This document shows, in pieces, positions 35,427 through 44,748 of a DNA stretch of 64,000 nucleotides. The DNA comes from Hymenobacter siberiensis (GTDB lineage Bacteria > Bacteroidota > Bacteroidia > Cytophagales > Hymenobacteraceae). A model generated the notes under the pieces. It made no database searches and was not told the origin of the DNA. It saw only the letters and a list, made by a program, of their open reading frames with translations. Positions within the stretch are counted from its first letter, which is position 1, and each line of letters starts with the position of its first letter. The stretch is from the NCBI RefSeq assembly GCF_018967845.1, contig NZ_JAHLZZ010000001.1, positions 930,001-994,000 on the forward strand. The letters run 5' to 3'. Made by a program: the position numbers and the translations under genes.

Positions 35427-37925
35427 TTAGGTGAAAAACTTCTTCAGCTTTTCGCCGAAGGTCAGTTTTTTAGACGCGGGCTCCTCGTAGTAGCCCTGGC
35501 CATACGCACCATAGCCGTAGCCGTAGCCGTAGCCATAACCATAGCCGCCACCCGACTGCGCATCGTTGAGGATAGTACACATGCGCGTAAAGTTATTGCT
35601 GCGAATAAGCCGGTTCATGTTCTTAATGAAGGCCTTGCGCGAATAGCCGGCCCGCACAATATAAAGCGGAATATCAGCCTTGCGCATGATGAGAATGCCG
35701 TCCGTGACCAAACCCACGGGAGGCGTATCAATCAGGATGACGTCATACAATTGGAACAACTCCTGAATCATGGTATCGAATCGGTCGCTCAGAATCAGCT
35801 CTGACGGATTGGGCGGCGTCGGGCCGGCCGAGATAAACTGCAGGGAGTCAATACTTGTTGGCTGAATGCATTCCTGCACGTTATGCCGGTCAATGAGGAT
35901 GGTACTTACCCCGCGCGTGTTTTCGGCCCCAAATGCCAGGTTGACTTTGGGCTTGCGCATGTCCAGGTCCAGGATGATGACCTTCTGTCCCGAGAGGGCA
36001 ATGATGCCGCCCAGGTTCACGGTGACAAAGGTTTTGCCCTCGCCGGAGATGGTAGACGTCACCGAAATCAGGCGTTTCTTTTTGGATGAGCTGATGAAAT
36101 CCAGGTTAGTTCGAATGGAGCGTATCGACTCAGAAATGGCCGATTTTGGGTTCTTGTCCACCACCAGGCGCGACACTTCCATTTTCTCCTTATCGTAGGT
36201 CGGGATGATGCCCAGCACCGAGGCTCGGGTGTTGCGCTCCAGCTCCCGCACGTTGGTCACCGTGTTGTGCATGAAGTAGCGCACCGCAATCAGGCCCAGG
36301 CCCAGCAGCAGCCCGCCCGCCAGCCCCACGGCATACACGATGAGCCGATTGGGGAAAATGGGCGGCGAGGGCGGCGAGGCCGGTGACAGAATCTGGAAGT
36401 CGGCCGTGGTGCCGGCTTTCTCGATATTGAATTCCATCTTCTTATCCAGCAGCATCAGGAAGGACTTTTCGTACAAGTCCAGCGGGCGTTGCAGGCGGGC
36501 CAGCTCGGTGCCCTTTTCGGGCAAACTCTGCAGCTCGCCGGTCAGCTTGGCGCGCTGGGCGTTGAGCTCGTCCATGCCGCGGCGCAGCAGCTTCTGGTTT
36601 TGCAGCAGCAGGCGCTGGATGTTGTTACGAGTAAAGGTGATTTTAGCCTGTTCGGCCTGCACTACCTCCGTTTTATCAGTATAGGAGCGTGAGAGTCGCC
36701 GCAGGTTCCACTGCAGGCTGTTTAGCTCGGCCAACTGGTCGCCCAGCTGCGGGTCTTCAATCTCGGCCAGCGCGGGAATGCTCTGCTGCACGGTCTGGTT
36801 TTCGTCGCGCGTGAGGTTGCCCTGCTGCGCCATCTGCGCAACTTGGCTCAGCAAAGTCAACGTTTGCGCAAGCTTAATTCGGTCCTCTTCCAGTTTCTCC
36901 AGCTTCGAGCTAAGTGTCCCTACCTCGGCCTTCACATCGTAGGTGCCGGAGCGCTGCACGAAATTTTGGAGGTTGTCTTCGGCATCCTGCAGGCTTTTGC
37001 GGTTCTCCTCCGAAATCTTATCCAGAAACCGGAGCTGCTTTTGGGTGGCTTCCTGCTTGCTGGCAATTTTTTCGACGAGGTATACCGAATCAATCTTATT
37101 GACGATGTCCTGTGCCTTCACTGCATTGAAATCGTTGAACGAGATGCCAATCGTATTGGCGTCCGGGTTAACAATCTCAACAGTCAGGTTCTTATCCAGA
37201 TAGGCGTTCAGGGTGTTGTCGTCCTGCACCGTGAAATGGTAATTGCTTTCCAGTGCGTCTGTACTCAGCTTATCTGTTGGCAGCACCTGCAGCGTAATGC
37301 CGGGCAATGCAATGGTCTGCCCTAGCGCGTATTCGCCGCCCTGTGGTCGGTTTTGATTGGTAAAGTCGAGCTTAAAACGCTGCTGATTCACAAATTTCAA
37401 ATCGAACTTGCGGTTATACAGCGCGTTATCAGTGATTTTATAGACTACGCGGAAAGGAGAGGTTCCGTACATTTCCGACTCCAGCACCGTGCCCTGCACG
37501 TAGTAGTTCACATCCAAGTCCAGCGAGTCCTTCAGCCGCCGGTAAATGATGTCAGACTTAATTAACTCTACCTCGCCGGCCAGCTTACTACCGCGGCCTT
37601 TGTCTACCACGGCTGGAGCCATTTGCCCAGCCAAACCTAGGGCACTGCCCTCGTTGCGCTCGTCAATTTTGAGCAAAGAAGTCGACTTGTATACCGGCTT
37701 GGTGTAGCGCAGGTACAGCCACGAGGCCGTAACGCCCAGAATAATCAGCAAGAGCATCCAAATTAGGCTGCGCCGGGCTACCAGTACCAACGTGGCCACA
37801 TCCAAGCTGGCGGATTCTTCGTCAGCCTCATTTCCTCCGGCGTTGGGCACAACCGAAGGCTCTACGGCTCCGCCGTTGGCATTTCGGATAAGCTCTTCCA
37901 ACTCCGAGTTTTCGTTTACGGCCAT
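35427..37925 (-). CDS. Wzc-like polysaccharide co-polymerase/tyrosine autokinase
   Basis: 832 residues, ATG start. N-terminal Wzz domain with a first membrane helix near residues 55-75 (LIWMLLLIILGVTASWLYL) and a second near 527-545 (IVYAVGLAGGLLLGLGLIAV), separated by a long periplasmic coiled-coil region. The C-terminal BY-kinase has Walker A SGEGKTFVT, Walker A' ILDLDMRKP and Walker B DVILIDTPPVG. The tail is a run of Gly-Tyr repeats (GGGYGYGYGYGYGYG then YGQGYYEEP), the autophosphorylation cluster. It should control length and export of a surface polysaccharide with the Wza-like and PHP proteins. Confidence 0.93.
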   Translation of the reverse strand: MAVNENSELEELIRNANGGAVEPSVVPNAGGNEADEESASLDVATLVLVARRSLIWMLLLIILGVTASWLYLRYTKPVYKSTSLLKIDERNEGSALGLAGQMAPAVVDKGRGSKLAGEVELIKSDIIYRRLKDSLDLDVNYYVQGTVLESEMYGTSPFRVVYKITDNALYNRKFDLKFVNQQRFKLDFTNQNRPQGGEYALGQTIALPGITLQVLPTDKLSTDALESNYHFTVQDDNTLNAYLDKNLTVEIVNPDANTIGISFNDFNAVKAQDIVNKIDSVYLVEKIASKQEATQKQLRFLDKISEENRKSLQDAEDNLQNFVQRSGTYDVKAEVGTLSSKLEKLEEDRIKLAQTLTLLSQVAQMAQQGNLTRDENQTVQQSIPALAEIEDPQLGDQLAELNSLQWNLRRLSRSYTDKTEVVQAEQAKITFTRNNIQRLLLQNQKLLRRGMDELNAQRAKLTGELQSLPEKGTELARLQRPLDLYEKSFLMLLDKKMEFNIEKAGTTADFQILSPASPPSPPIFPNRLIVYAVGLAGGLLLGLGLIAVRYFMHNTVTNVRELERNTRASVLGIIPTYDKEKMEVSRLVVDKNPKSAISESIRSIRTNLDFISSSKKKRLISVTSTISGEGKTFVTVNLGGIIALSGQKVIILDLDMRKPKVNLAFGAENTRGVSTILIDRHNVQECIQPTSIDSLQFISAGPTPPNPSELILSDRFDTMIQELFQLYDVILIDTPPVGLVTDGILIMRKADIPLYIVRAGYSRKAFIKNMNRLIRSNNFTRMCTILNDAQSGGGYGYGYGYGYGYGAYGQGYYEEPASKKLTFGEKLKKFFT

Positions 37926-38000
37926 TATAATATTATTGCCAGCGAGCGCTGGATTATGATAAGAGAAGCGAGCTGTTCAGTGGTTTCCTGTTTTATGGAA

Positions 38001-38972
38001 TTATCTTTTTACAATGCTGTATATGAACAACGTAGTCGTCAGAATAAGGGAGGTGAAGCTGATAATGGGTGCCGCGTCGGCCAGGGTTTCTAGCACCGGG
38101 CGGTGTACGGGCTCTACGTAAACAATATCATTCGGCTCCATTTGCAGGTTAGCCCGGCGCATCCCATCAAGCGTGGTCAGGTCCACCTGCTGAATACGTG
38201 GGTTTTTCAAGTCGCCCCGGATGATACGAATATTGCTGGCCTTGCCGCCGTAGCGGTAGAACCCGCCGCCGCCGACACTTCCGCCGCCTCCACCACCGCC
38301 ACCGTCTATTCCGCCGGCCAGGGCCAGCACCTCAATCAGGTTCATGTTATCGTTGGCCAGCGTGATAACCTGCCCACCGGTAGCGCCCAGCATGAAAACA
38401 CGGTTGTTGGTCACCCGCGTGGTTACAAAGCTCTCTTTATAGAACTCGTTATAACGGATTTGCAGTATACTGTCAGCCTGTAGCAACGACAAGCCACTCA
38501 CCTTCACCCGGTTCACCAGCGGCAGTACCACCGTGCCATCTGCTTGTACCAAAAACTCGGAGCCGGCCGTAGCGCTGCCGGCCGTCTGGCCCGTGGCGCG
38601 CTGGCCTCCGGCAGCGCGGGCGTTGCCACCACCACTGCTGGGGCTGGCGGCGGCACCGGTGCTACGGCTGGGTAGCGCTCCGCTGGGCTGACCAAACTGT
38701 AATTCGCCGTTGGGGTCCAGAATGCGCTCGCCCTTGTTGGTATTCACCCGTACCTCCAGAAAATCATTGGGCTGGATGAGGTAGTTGCGCGCCGTACGGT
38801 TCACGGCCAGCCGCAGCTTGGTGCTATCCAACTGGCGGCCCTGGCTGTCGGTGAGCCGGAACATGGTGCGTTGGTTGAAATAACGAGTGGAAGTACACGA
38901 CGAAAAAAGCAGCAGCGTGGGCAGGACCAGCAGCCACAGCGACTTGAAATAACGAAAAGGATGTGTCGGCAT
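38001..38972 (-). CDS. polysaccharide export lipoprotein (Wza-like, SLBB)
   Basis: 323 residues from the ATG at 38972 (MPTHPFRYFKSLW), which gives a lipoprotein signal ending LLFSSCTS; longer in-frame starts add unlikely leader. NRTARNYLIQPNDFLEVRVN is the Poly_export domain, LIEVLALAGGIDGGGGGGGG begins an SLBB segment with a Gly-rich insert, and the C terminus has a membrane segment (ISFTSLILTTTLFIYSIV). It would form the outer-membrane channel for polysaccharide export. It heads the operon; a 75-base gap precedes the kinase gene. Confidence 0.9.
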   Translation of the reverse strand: MPTHPFRYFKSLWLLVLPTLLLFSSCTSTRYFNQRTMFRLTDSQGRQLDSTKLRLAVNRTARNYLIQPNDFLEVRVNTNKGERILDPNGELQFGQPSGALPSRSTGAAASPSSGGGNARAAGGQRATGQTAGSATAGSEFLVQADGTVVLPLVNRVKVSGLSLLQADSILQIRYNEFYKESFVTTRVTNNRVFMLGATGGQVITLANDNMNLIEVLALAGGIDGGGGGGGGSVGGGGFYRYGGKASNIRIIRGDLKNPRIQQVDLTTLDGMRRANLQMEPNDIVYVEPVHRPVLETLADAAPIISFTSLILTTTLFIYSIVKR

Positions 38973-39112
38973 AAAGGCCAGTTGGGGCTGAATCGAACAA
39001 AAACCAGGAAAAATTTCAGCCCCGCAAGACAAATTCTCCCTAAAAAGCCTCAAAAGTAACGCTTTTGCCGCGCCCATTCAAAAACAGGCGGTTACAATAC
39101 CCTGTTCTCTTG

Positions 39113-39142
39113 CCGTTGCTAACTGCCTGAATCGTACTTTCG
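39113..39142 (+). promoter_or_regulatory. Bacteroidota-type promoter for the acyl-CoA dehydrogenase gene
   Basis: TACTTTCG at 39135 resembles the -7 consensus TAnnTTTG, with a TTG about 16 bases upstream. The start codon is 80 bases downstream. Confidence 0.4.
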
Positions 39143-39222
39143 TGGGCTGAAAACGGCTAAACGGTCATTGCCGCAGCAAAGACATTAGAATTATCTCAAA
39201 TCCCACCCTCAGTTCCTTTTAC

Positions 39223-40368
39223 ATGGAAGCCGTAGCCACCGAAAACCAAACCATGATAGCGCAGATGGTGCGCGACTTTGGTGCCCAGCACATCAAGCCC
39301 GATATGATGAAATGGGATGAGAGCCAGGAGTTTCCCATCCATGTGTTTCACAAGCTCGGCGAGCTGGGCCTGATGGGCGTGCTCGTGCCCCAGGAGTACG
39401 GCGGAGCCGGTTTTGGCTACGTCGAGTACGTGACGGCCATTGCCGAGCTGTCCAAGATTGATGGCAGTATTGGCCTGAGCATGGCGGCCCACAACTCGCT
39501 CTGCACCGGCCACATCCTCCAGCATGCTTCTGAAGAGCAGAAGCAGAAATATCTGCCCAAGCTGGCCTCCGGCGAATGGATTGGCGCCTGGGGCCTCACC
39601 GAGCCTAACACCGGCTCCGATGCCGGCAACATGCGCACCACCGCCGTGCTCGACGAGAGCGGCGAAAACTACATTATCAACGGTGCAAAAAACTTCATCA
39701 CGCACGGCAAATCCGGCAACGTGGCCGTGGTTATCGTGCGGACTGGCGAAGTGGGCGACTCGCACGGCATGACGGCCTTCATCATTGAGCGCGGCACGCC
39801 GGGCTTTGAGGCCGGCCGCAAGGAAGACAAGCTGGGCATGCGCGCTTCCGAAACCACCGAGCTGATTTTTACCGACTGCAAAGTGCCGAAGGAAAACGTC
39901 ATTGGTAAGGTAGGCGACGGCTTTGTGCAAAGCTTGAAAGTGCTCGACGGCGGTCGCATCAGCATCGCGGCCCTTAGCCTGGGCATCGCCCAGGGGGCTA
40001 TGGAGGCCGCCACCAAGTACAGCAAGGAGCGCCACCAGTTCAACCAGCCCATCAGCAACTTCCAGGGCATTGCCTTTAAGCTGGCCGATATGGCGACCGA
40101 GATTGAAGCCGCCAGCCTGCTCACCTACCGCGCTGCCGACATGAAGGACCGTGGCCTGAACGTGAACCTGGAGTCGGCCATGGCCAAACTTTACGCTTCG
40201 GAAGTATGCGTGCGCACTGCCAACGAAGGCGTTCAAATCTTCGGTGGCTACGGCTACACCAAGGATTACCCGGCCGAAAAATATTACCGTGACGCCAAGC
40301 TTTGCACCATCGGCGAGGGTACCAGCGAAATTCAGAAGCTGGTGATTGCCCGCGCTCTGCTTAAGTAA
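39223..40368 (+). CDS. acyl-CoA dehydrogenase
   Basis: 381 residues, ATG start, normal length. FAD/acyl-CoA motifs [14 protein letters not shown] and [21 protein letters not shown]-like [13 protein letters not shown], and the C-terminal signature [20 protein letters not shown] including the catalytic base region and [15 protein letters not shown]. It oxidises an acyl-CoA to enoyl-CoA in fatty acid or branched-chain degradation; short/branched-chain specificity is likely but not provable. Confidence 0.93.
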   Translation: MEAVATENQTMIAQMVRDFGAQHIKPDMMKWDESQEFPIHVFHKLGELGLMGVLVPQEYGGAGFGYVEYVTAIAELSKIDGSIGLSMAAHNSLCTGHILQHASEEQKQKYLPKLASGEWIGAWGLTEPNTGSDAGNMRTTAVLDESGENYIINGAKNFITHGKSGNVAVVIVRTGEVGDSHGMTAFIIERGTPGFEAGRKEDKLGMRASETTELIFTDCKVPKENVIGKVGDGFVQSLKVLDGGRISIAALSLGIAQGAMEAATKYSKERHQFNQPISNFQGIAFKLADMATEIEAASLLTYRAADMKDRGLNVNLESAMAKLYASEVCVRTANEGVQIFGGYGYTKDYPAEKYYRDAKLCTIGEGTSEIQKLVIARALLK

Positions 40369-40465
40369 ACCGTGAATTTTGGCGGGTTTCGCGGGTTTTA
40401 GGTACGGTTCAGCCGTTTTCGCCTAGGCGTTGGAAATGAATCGACTACAAAATCCGTGAAATCCG

Positions 40466-40496
40466 TTTGAATTCGATAAATCCGTGATTATCTTTG
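40466..40496 (+). promoter_or_regulatory. promoter of rpsU (TTTG-N19-TATCTTTG)
   Basis: TTTG at 40466-40469 and TATCTTTG at 40489-40496, 19 bases apart, match the Bacteroidota housekeeping sigma consensus (TTTG-N19..21-TAnnTTTG). The leader to the ATG is about 50 bases. Confidence 0.65.
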
Positions 40497-40545
40497 CGGC
40501 CCGGTTTATACCGCCTCCCTCTGAAAATCTCCCTCATTCCCTGAT

Positions 40546-40740
40546 ATGATTATCATTCAAATCAAAGACAACGAATCGGTTGACCGCGCTCTGAAGCGTT
40601 TCAAAAAGAAATTCGAGCGCACCGGCGTTCTGAAAGAGCTGCGTCGTCGCACCTTTTTCCAGAAGCCCAGCATCACCCAGCGCAAGATGAAGCAGAAGGC
40701 TGTTTACAAGCTCGCCACCTACGGCCAGCCCGGCGAATAG
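40546..40740 (+). CDS. rpsU: 30S ribosomal protein S21
   Basis: 64 residues, normal length. MIIIQIKDNESVDRALKRFK and the basic C-terminal KPSITQRKMKQKAVYK match S21, which in Bacteroidota is linked to recognition of the unusual translation start context. It is monocistronic between a promoter and a terminator. Confidence 0.96.
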   Translation: MIIIQIKDNESVDRALKRFKKKFERTGVLKELRRRTFFQKPSITQRKMKQKAVYKLATYGQPGE

Positions 40741-40771
40741 CCCGAAATTTTTCGGTCGTTTAGCTTTGTTG

Positions 40772-40814
40772 AAAACCGGCTGGTTTGCCTTTATTGGCAA
40801 GCTAGCCGGTTTTT
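40772..40814 (+). terminator. terminator after rpsU
   Basis: AAAACCGGCTGGTTTGCC / GGCAAGCTAGCCGGTTTTTT hairpin with a T-run. Confidence 0.8.
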
Positions 40815-40905
40815 TCACGTCCGTATAGGAACGGAAAGCTTGGCGTAAAATAAAAAAATGCTACATTGGATGCCCGGCCCACCGCCGGGCATTTTTGGTG
40901 TTGGT

Positions 40906-41784
40906 ATGGATGCTTTTCTCGGTTTTTTGCGCTTTGAGCGGCGCTATAGTCCGCATACGCTGGTGTCGTACCAAACGGACCTGGGTCAGTTTGCCGCCTA
41001 CCTGAAATCGGCCTACGAGCTGGCCGACCCCGCCCAGGCCACGCACCCGCTCATCCGGGGCTGGGTGGTGGAGCTGATGCAGGAAAACCTGAACCCGCGC
41101 ACCGTGAACCGCAAAGTGGCCTGCCTGCGCTCATACTACAAGTTCCTGCTGCGCACCGGCCGCATCGAGGCCAACCCCATGCTGCGCATCACGGCTCCCA
41201 AAATGGCGAAGAAGCTGCCCGAATTCGTGCCCGAAGAGGCGCTGAACGGCTTGCTGAACACCTTCGAGTTTGGAGATGGCTTTGCCGGCCAGCGCGACCA
41301 ACTGGTGCTTGAAATGCTATACGGCACGGGTATTCGCCTTTCGGAGCTCATCGGCATTCATGCCGATGATGTGAGCTTGGGGGCCAGCACCGTGCGCGTA
41401 ACCGGCAAGGGCAATAAGCAGCGCCTTGTGCCCCTCAACCCCACACTGAAGCTCGTGATAGAGCGCTACCAGGCCCGGCGGGCGCATGAGTTTGGCGCCG
41501 CCGGCGGCCCGCTGCTGCTCACCGACAAGGGCGAGGCCATGTACGAAAAGTTCGTGTACCGTACCGTGAAGCGCTACCTGAGCCAGATTACCACTTCCGG
41601 CGCGCAGCAGCACCCGCACGCGTTGCGCCACGCCTTTGCCACGCACCTACTGGGCAAGGGTGCCGACCTGAATTCCATTAAAGAGTTGCTGGGCCATGCC
41701 AGTCTGGCGGCCACGCAGGTGTACACGCACTTGTCTGTCGACCGCCTGAAATCCGTATTTAAACAGGCCCACCCACGGGCCTGA
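40906..41784 (+). CDS. xerC: tyrosine recombinase XerC/XerD
   Basis: 292 residues from the ATG at 40906; the upstream ORF passes through a GC-rich hairpin (40870-40895) and is unlikely to be coding. N-terminal core-binding domain, then catalytic residues YGTGIRLSELIG (Arg I), HPHALRHAFATHLL (His/Arg box), and LLGHASLAATQVYTHLSV (nucleophile Tyr). Acts at dif to resolve chromosome dimers. It sits directly before the hibernation-factor gene. Confidence 0.95.
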   Translation: MDAFLGFLRFERRYSPHTLVSYQTDLGQFAAYLKSAYELADPAQATHPLIRGWVVELMQENLNPRTVNRKVACLRSYYKFLLRTGRIEANPMLRITAPKMAKKLPEFVPEEALNGLLNTFEFGDGFAGQRDQLVLEMLYGTGIRLSELIGIHADDVSLGASTVRVTGKGNKQRLVPLNPTLKLVIERYQARRAHEFGAAGGPLLLTDKGEAMYEKFVYRTVKRYLSQITTSGAQQHPHALRHAFATHLLGKGADLNSIKELLGHASLAATQVYTHLSVDRLKSVFKQAHPRA

Positions 41785-41822
41785 GTTTTGTGTTACCCTT
41801 TTACCTCTAAATCAACCGCTTT

Positions 41823-42122
41823 ATGAAAATTCAGATGCATTCGGTGCACTTTGACGCCGACCAGAAATTGCTTGATTTTGTTCAGCAACGCTTGAATAAG
41901 CTGGAAACTTTTTACGACAAGGTTACCGAAGGCGAAGTCATTATGCGCCTCAACAATAAAGATGGTATTGACAACAAAACCATCGAGATAAAGCTGCTGG
42001 TGCCCGGCAACATCCTGTTCAGTACGGAAGATGCTGCTTCCTTCGAAGCCGCCGCCGATGCCGCTACTGATAGCCTGCGCCGCCAGATTACGAAGCACAA
42101 AGAGAAAACGCTGACGCACTAA
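41823..42122 (+). CDS. hpf: ribosome hibernation-promoting factor (short form)
   Basis: 99 residues, ATG start. MKIQMHSVHFDADQKLLDFV, LNKLETFYDKVTEGEVIMRL and TDSLRRQITKHKEK match the RaiA/HPF fold. It inactivates ribosomes in stationary phase. The preceding recombinase gene is 36 bases upstream, so they share a message. Confidence 0.95.
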   Translation: MKIQMHSVHFDADQKLLDFVQQRLNKLETFYDKVTEGEVIMRLNNKDGIDNKTIEIKLLVPGNILFSTEDAASFEAAADAATDSLRRQITKHKEKTLTH

Positions 42123-42221
42123 CTTTTAGCAGTTAGCTTTTAAGCCAAACACTGAAAAGCTCCGCTTGATTTTGTCAGGCGGGGCTTTTCAGTGTTTGGC
42201 TTAAAAGCTAACTGCTAAAAG
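42123..42221. terminator. large perfect inverted repeat serving as a bidirectional terminator
   Basis: Arms of 38 bp without mismatch: CTTTTAGCAGTTAGCTTTTA...AAAGC on the left and its reverse complement at 42184-42221. The loop contains a second GC-rich stem. It separates the convergent hpf and metK genes. Confidence 0.85.
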
Positions 42222-42242
42222 CTATAAGCGAAGGGCTAACAG

Positions 42243-43508
42243 CTAATTGAGTCCAAACTCGGCCTTAATCTGGGGCACGTAGTCGAGCTTTTCCCAGGTG
42301 AAGGTTTCGAAGGTTTTCTTCTCGCCGTTGGGCATCACTACGTCCACCGTGCCGGGCTGGCGGCCCATGTGGCCGTAAGCCGCCGACTGGGCGAAGATGG
42401 GGTTTTGCAAGCCGAAGCGCTTCACGATGGCGTAGGGGCGCAGGTCGAACAGCTTATTTACTTTCTCGGCTACTTCGCCGTCGGAGAGGGGCTGGCCTGC
42501 AGCGTTTTTCACCTTGATGGTGCCGTAGGTGGTCACAAATACGCCCACGGGCTGGGCCACGCCGATGGCGTAGGCTACTTGCACCAGCACTTGGTCGGCC
42601 ACGCCGGCGGCCACCAGGTTTTTGGCGATGTGGCGGGCCGCGTAAGCCGCCGAACGGTCTACTTTGGAGGAGTCTTTGCCGGAGAAGGCGCCGCCACCGT
42701 GCGCGCCCTTGCCGCCGTAGGTATCCACGATGATTTTGCGGCCGGTGAGGCCGGAATCGCCGTGGGGACCACCGATGACGAACTTGCCCGTGGGGTTGAT
42801 GTGGTAGGTGATTTTATCGGTAAACAGCGCCTGGGCATCGGCGCTCAAGCCGGCTTTCACGCGCGGGATAAGAATGGCCAGCACATCGGCTTTGATTTTG
42901 TCCAGCATCACGCTCTCGGAGGCATCAAACTCGTCGTGCTGGGTGCTGATGACGATGGTATCGATAGCCTCGGGCTTGTGGTCGTCCGAGTAACGGATGG
43001 TTACCTGGCTCTTGGCGTCGGGGCGCAGGTAAGGCATGACCGTGCCTTCGCGCCGGATGGCGGCCAGCTCCTGCAGCAGGCGGTGCGAGAGGTCAAGGGC
43101 CAGCGGCATGTAGTTGGCCGTTTCGTGGCTGGCGTAGCCGAACATCATGCCCTGGTCGCCGGCGCCCTGGTCTTCATCCTTGGCGCGCTCCACGCCCTGG
43201 TTGATGTCGGGCGACTGCTCGTGCAGGCGGTTCATCACCTCGCAGGTGTCGGCGTTGAAAAGATACTCCGGCTTGTTGTAGCCAATGCGGCGAATGGTTT
43301 CGCGGATGATGGGCTCGGCATCGACGTGGGCTGTGGACTTAATTTCGCCGGCTACGAGGGCAAAATCGGTCGTTACGAGGGTTTCACAGGCTACTTTGGC
43401 AGTGGGGTCCTGGCGCAAATACTCATCGAGGATGGCGTCGGAAATCTGGTCGGCAACTTTATCGGGATGGCCTTCCGAAACCGATTCGGAAGTGAACAGA
43501 TAGGGCAT
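42243..43508 (-). CDS. metK: S-adenosylmethionine synthetase
   Basis: 421 residues, normal length. GHPDKVADQISDA (first metal/ATP site), QGAGDQGMMFGYA, and GGGAFSGKDSSKVDRSAAYA, the conserved P-loop-like and K-site motifs. It makes SAM from ATP and methionine. Its partner in recycling, ahcY, lies 4 kb away. A TACTTTTG -7 element is at 43582-43589 on the minus strand, 74 bases before the ATG. Confidence 0.97.
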   Translation of the reverse strand: MPYLFTSESVSEGHPDKVADQISDAILDEYLRQDPTAKVACETLVTTDFALVAGEIKSTAHVDAEPIIRETIRRIGYNKPEYLFNADTCEVMNRLHEQSPDINQGVERAKDEDQGAGDQGMMFGYASHETANYMPLALDLSHRLLQELAAIRREGTVMPYLRPDAKSQVTIRYSDDHKPEAIDTIVISTQHDEFDASESVMLDKIKADVLAILIPRVKAGLSADAQALFTDKITYHINPTGKFVIGGPHGDSGLTGRKIIVDTYGGKGAHGGGAFSGKDSSKVDRSAAYAARHIAKNLVAAGVADQVLVQVAYAIGVAQPVGVFVTTYGTIKVKNAAGQPLSDGEVAEKVNKLFDLRPYAIVKRFGLQNPIFAQSAAYGHMGRQPGTVDVVMPNGEKKTFETFTWEKLDYVPQIKAEFGLN

Positions 43509-43581
43509 TGAGTGCGCGAAAAGAGCGGAAGATAGAAACGAAGTGCGCCCACCAAGCCGAAACCGGCAGGCGGGCGCGACG

Positions 43582-43589
43582 CAAAAGTA
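43582..43589 (-). promoter_or_regulatory. metK -7 element (TACTTTTG)
   Basis: Minus-strand TACTTTTG upstream of metK; no clear TTTG -33 partner was seen. No SAM riboswitch was recognised in the short leader. Confidence 0.35.
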
Positions 43590-43694
43590 CGGAAATTCGG
43601 GCTATTGGTGGTTATGCAGTTGCCGAGGAAATGCAGTAGGGGTCAGCAGGCAACGGGAAACAGAAGCCGTAGTTGGGCCTACTGAGCGGCGGTA

Positions 43695-44429
43695 TTATAG
43701 CTGCGCCAGCCGGCCGCCGTCCACCACCAGCGTGGTGCCGTGCACAAAGCTGGCTTCTGATGAGGCCATGAAGGCAATGGCGGCGGCCAGTTCCTCGGGG
43801 GTGCCCACGGCGGCTTCATCGATTTTTTCGGTGCCGTTTTTCACATTGGGGTTGCTCCAGAGCATGGGCGTGTCTACGGCTCCGGGGGCTACGGCATTGA
43901 TGCGGGTCTGCTTGCGGTCGAGCTCCAGGCTCATGCCGCGCACGAAGGCTTCGAGGGCACCTTTGCTGGTGGCGTAGGGCACTACGTTGGCCGTGGTTTG
44001 GTGGGCGTGCACCGAGCTGATGGCCACGATGGAGCTGCCGGCCGGCATATGCGGCAGGCAAAGCTGGGTGAGTTGGGCCAGCGAACGCAGGTTCACCAGC
44101 ATCAGCAGGTCCCACTGTGTCAGTGGCAGGTCTACGAGGTGGTCAAAGGTCATCATGGCCGCGTTGCACACCAGCACGTCGATGCGGTGATACCTGGCCA
44201 GTACTTTGTTCACGGTGGCGGTAATGGCGCGGGGCTTGCTCAGCTCGCAGGCTATAAACAGGGCCTTGCCGCCGGCTTTGGTGATGAGGCGCACGGTTTC
44301 GGCGCCCTCGGCTTTGTCGCGGCCCAGGGCTATTACGGTGCCGCCCTCGGCTCCCAGCCGCACGCAGCAGGCCCGGCCGATGCCGGAGGTTCCACCCGTT
44401 ACCAGGCACACTTTATCTGTAAAACGCAT
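43695..44429 (-). CDS. short-chain dehydrogenase/reductase
   Basis: 244 residues, ATG start. VTGGTSGIGRACC (NAD(P) binding), VCNAAMMT (NAG motif), SSIVAISSVHA and YATSKGALEAF (Ser/Tyr/Lys catalytic set), and NAVAPGAVDTPM. Fatty acid, sugar or secondary alcohol oxidation are possible; no clear substrate hint from neighbours. Confidence 0.9.
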   Translation of the reverse strand: MRFTDKVCLVTGGTSGIGRACCVRLGAEGGTVIALGRDKAEGAETVRLITKAGGKALFIACELSKPRAITATVNKVLARYHRIDVLVCNAAMMTFDHLVDLPLTQWDLLMLVNLRSLAQLTQLCLPHMPAGSSIVAISSVHAHQTTANVVPYATSKGALEAFVRGMSLELDRKQTRINAVAPGAVDTPMLWSNPNVKNGTEKIDEAAVGTPEELAAAIAFMASSEASFVHGTTLVVDGGRLAQL

Positions 44430-44748
44430 CGTTGAATTATTGAATTAAAAGCATTGCGTTGACTGCGCAACTACTCTACGGGGCACAACCGGCTGAGGCG
44501 GCTTTTGTGCTGGCTAATCGAAGTGGTGGATTGTTGAGCGTCAGCCCCAGCGGGGTGGCATATCGGTAGTTAGGTGAAGGACTTGGTTGTTTTGAATCCC
44601 CGGTGGGGCGACACTCGTTCAACGAGTGTCGCCCCACCGGGGATTCAATTACGTTTTCTGCACTATTTGCTACCGATATGCCGCCCCGGTGGGGCTAAGG
44701 TTCAATATGTACAGCTTGGATTAAATAAGTGGCACGAAGCTCCCGGTT
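44430..44748. other. 319-bp intergenic region with two nested palindromes
   Basis: Between the convergent SDR and methyltransferase ends. Apart from the palindromes at 44543-44696 nothing coding or structural was recognised. Confidence 0.5.
44543..44696. repeat. nested inverted repeats
   Basis: Inner perfect 28-bp arms TTGAATCCCCGGTGGGGCGA...CTCGTT around position 44620. Outer arms AGCCCCAGCGGGGTGGCATA...GGTAG at 44543-44569 and 44670-44696, two mismatches. The motif CCCCGGTGGGG occurs in both inner and outer arms. Confidence 0.8.

Noticed and set aside
42369..43511. 380-codon frame opposite metK
   Set aside because: Shadow of the conserved metK gene; no domain motifs.
43509..43694. SAM riboswitch upstream of metK
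   Set aside because: The leader is short and I could not find the conserved SAM-I or SAM-II core.
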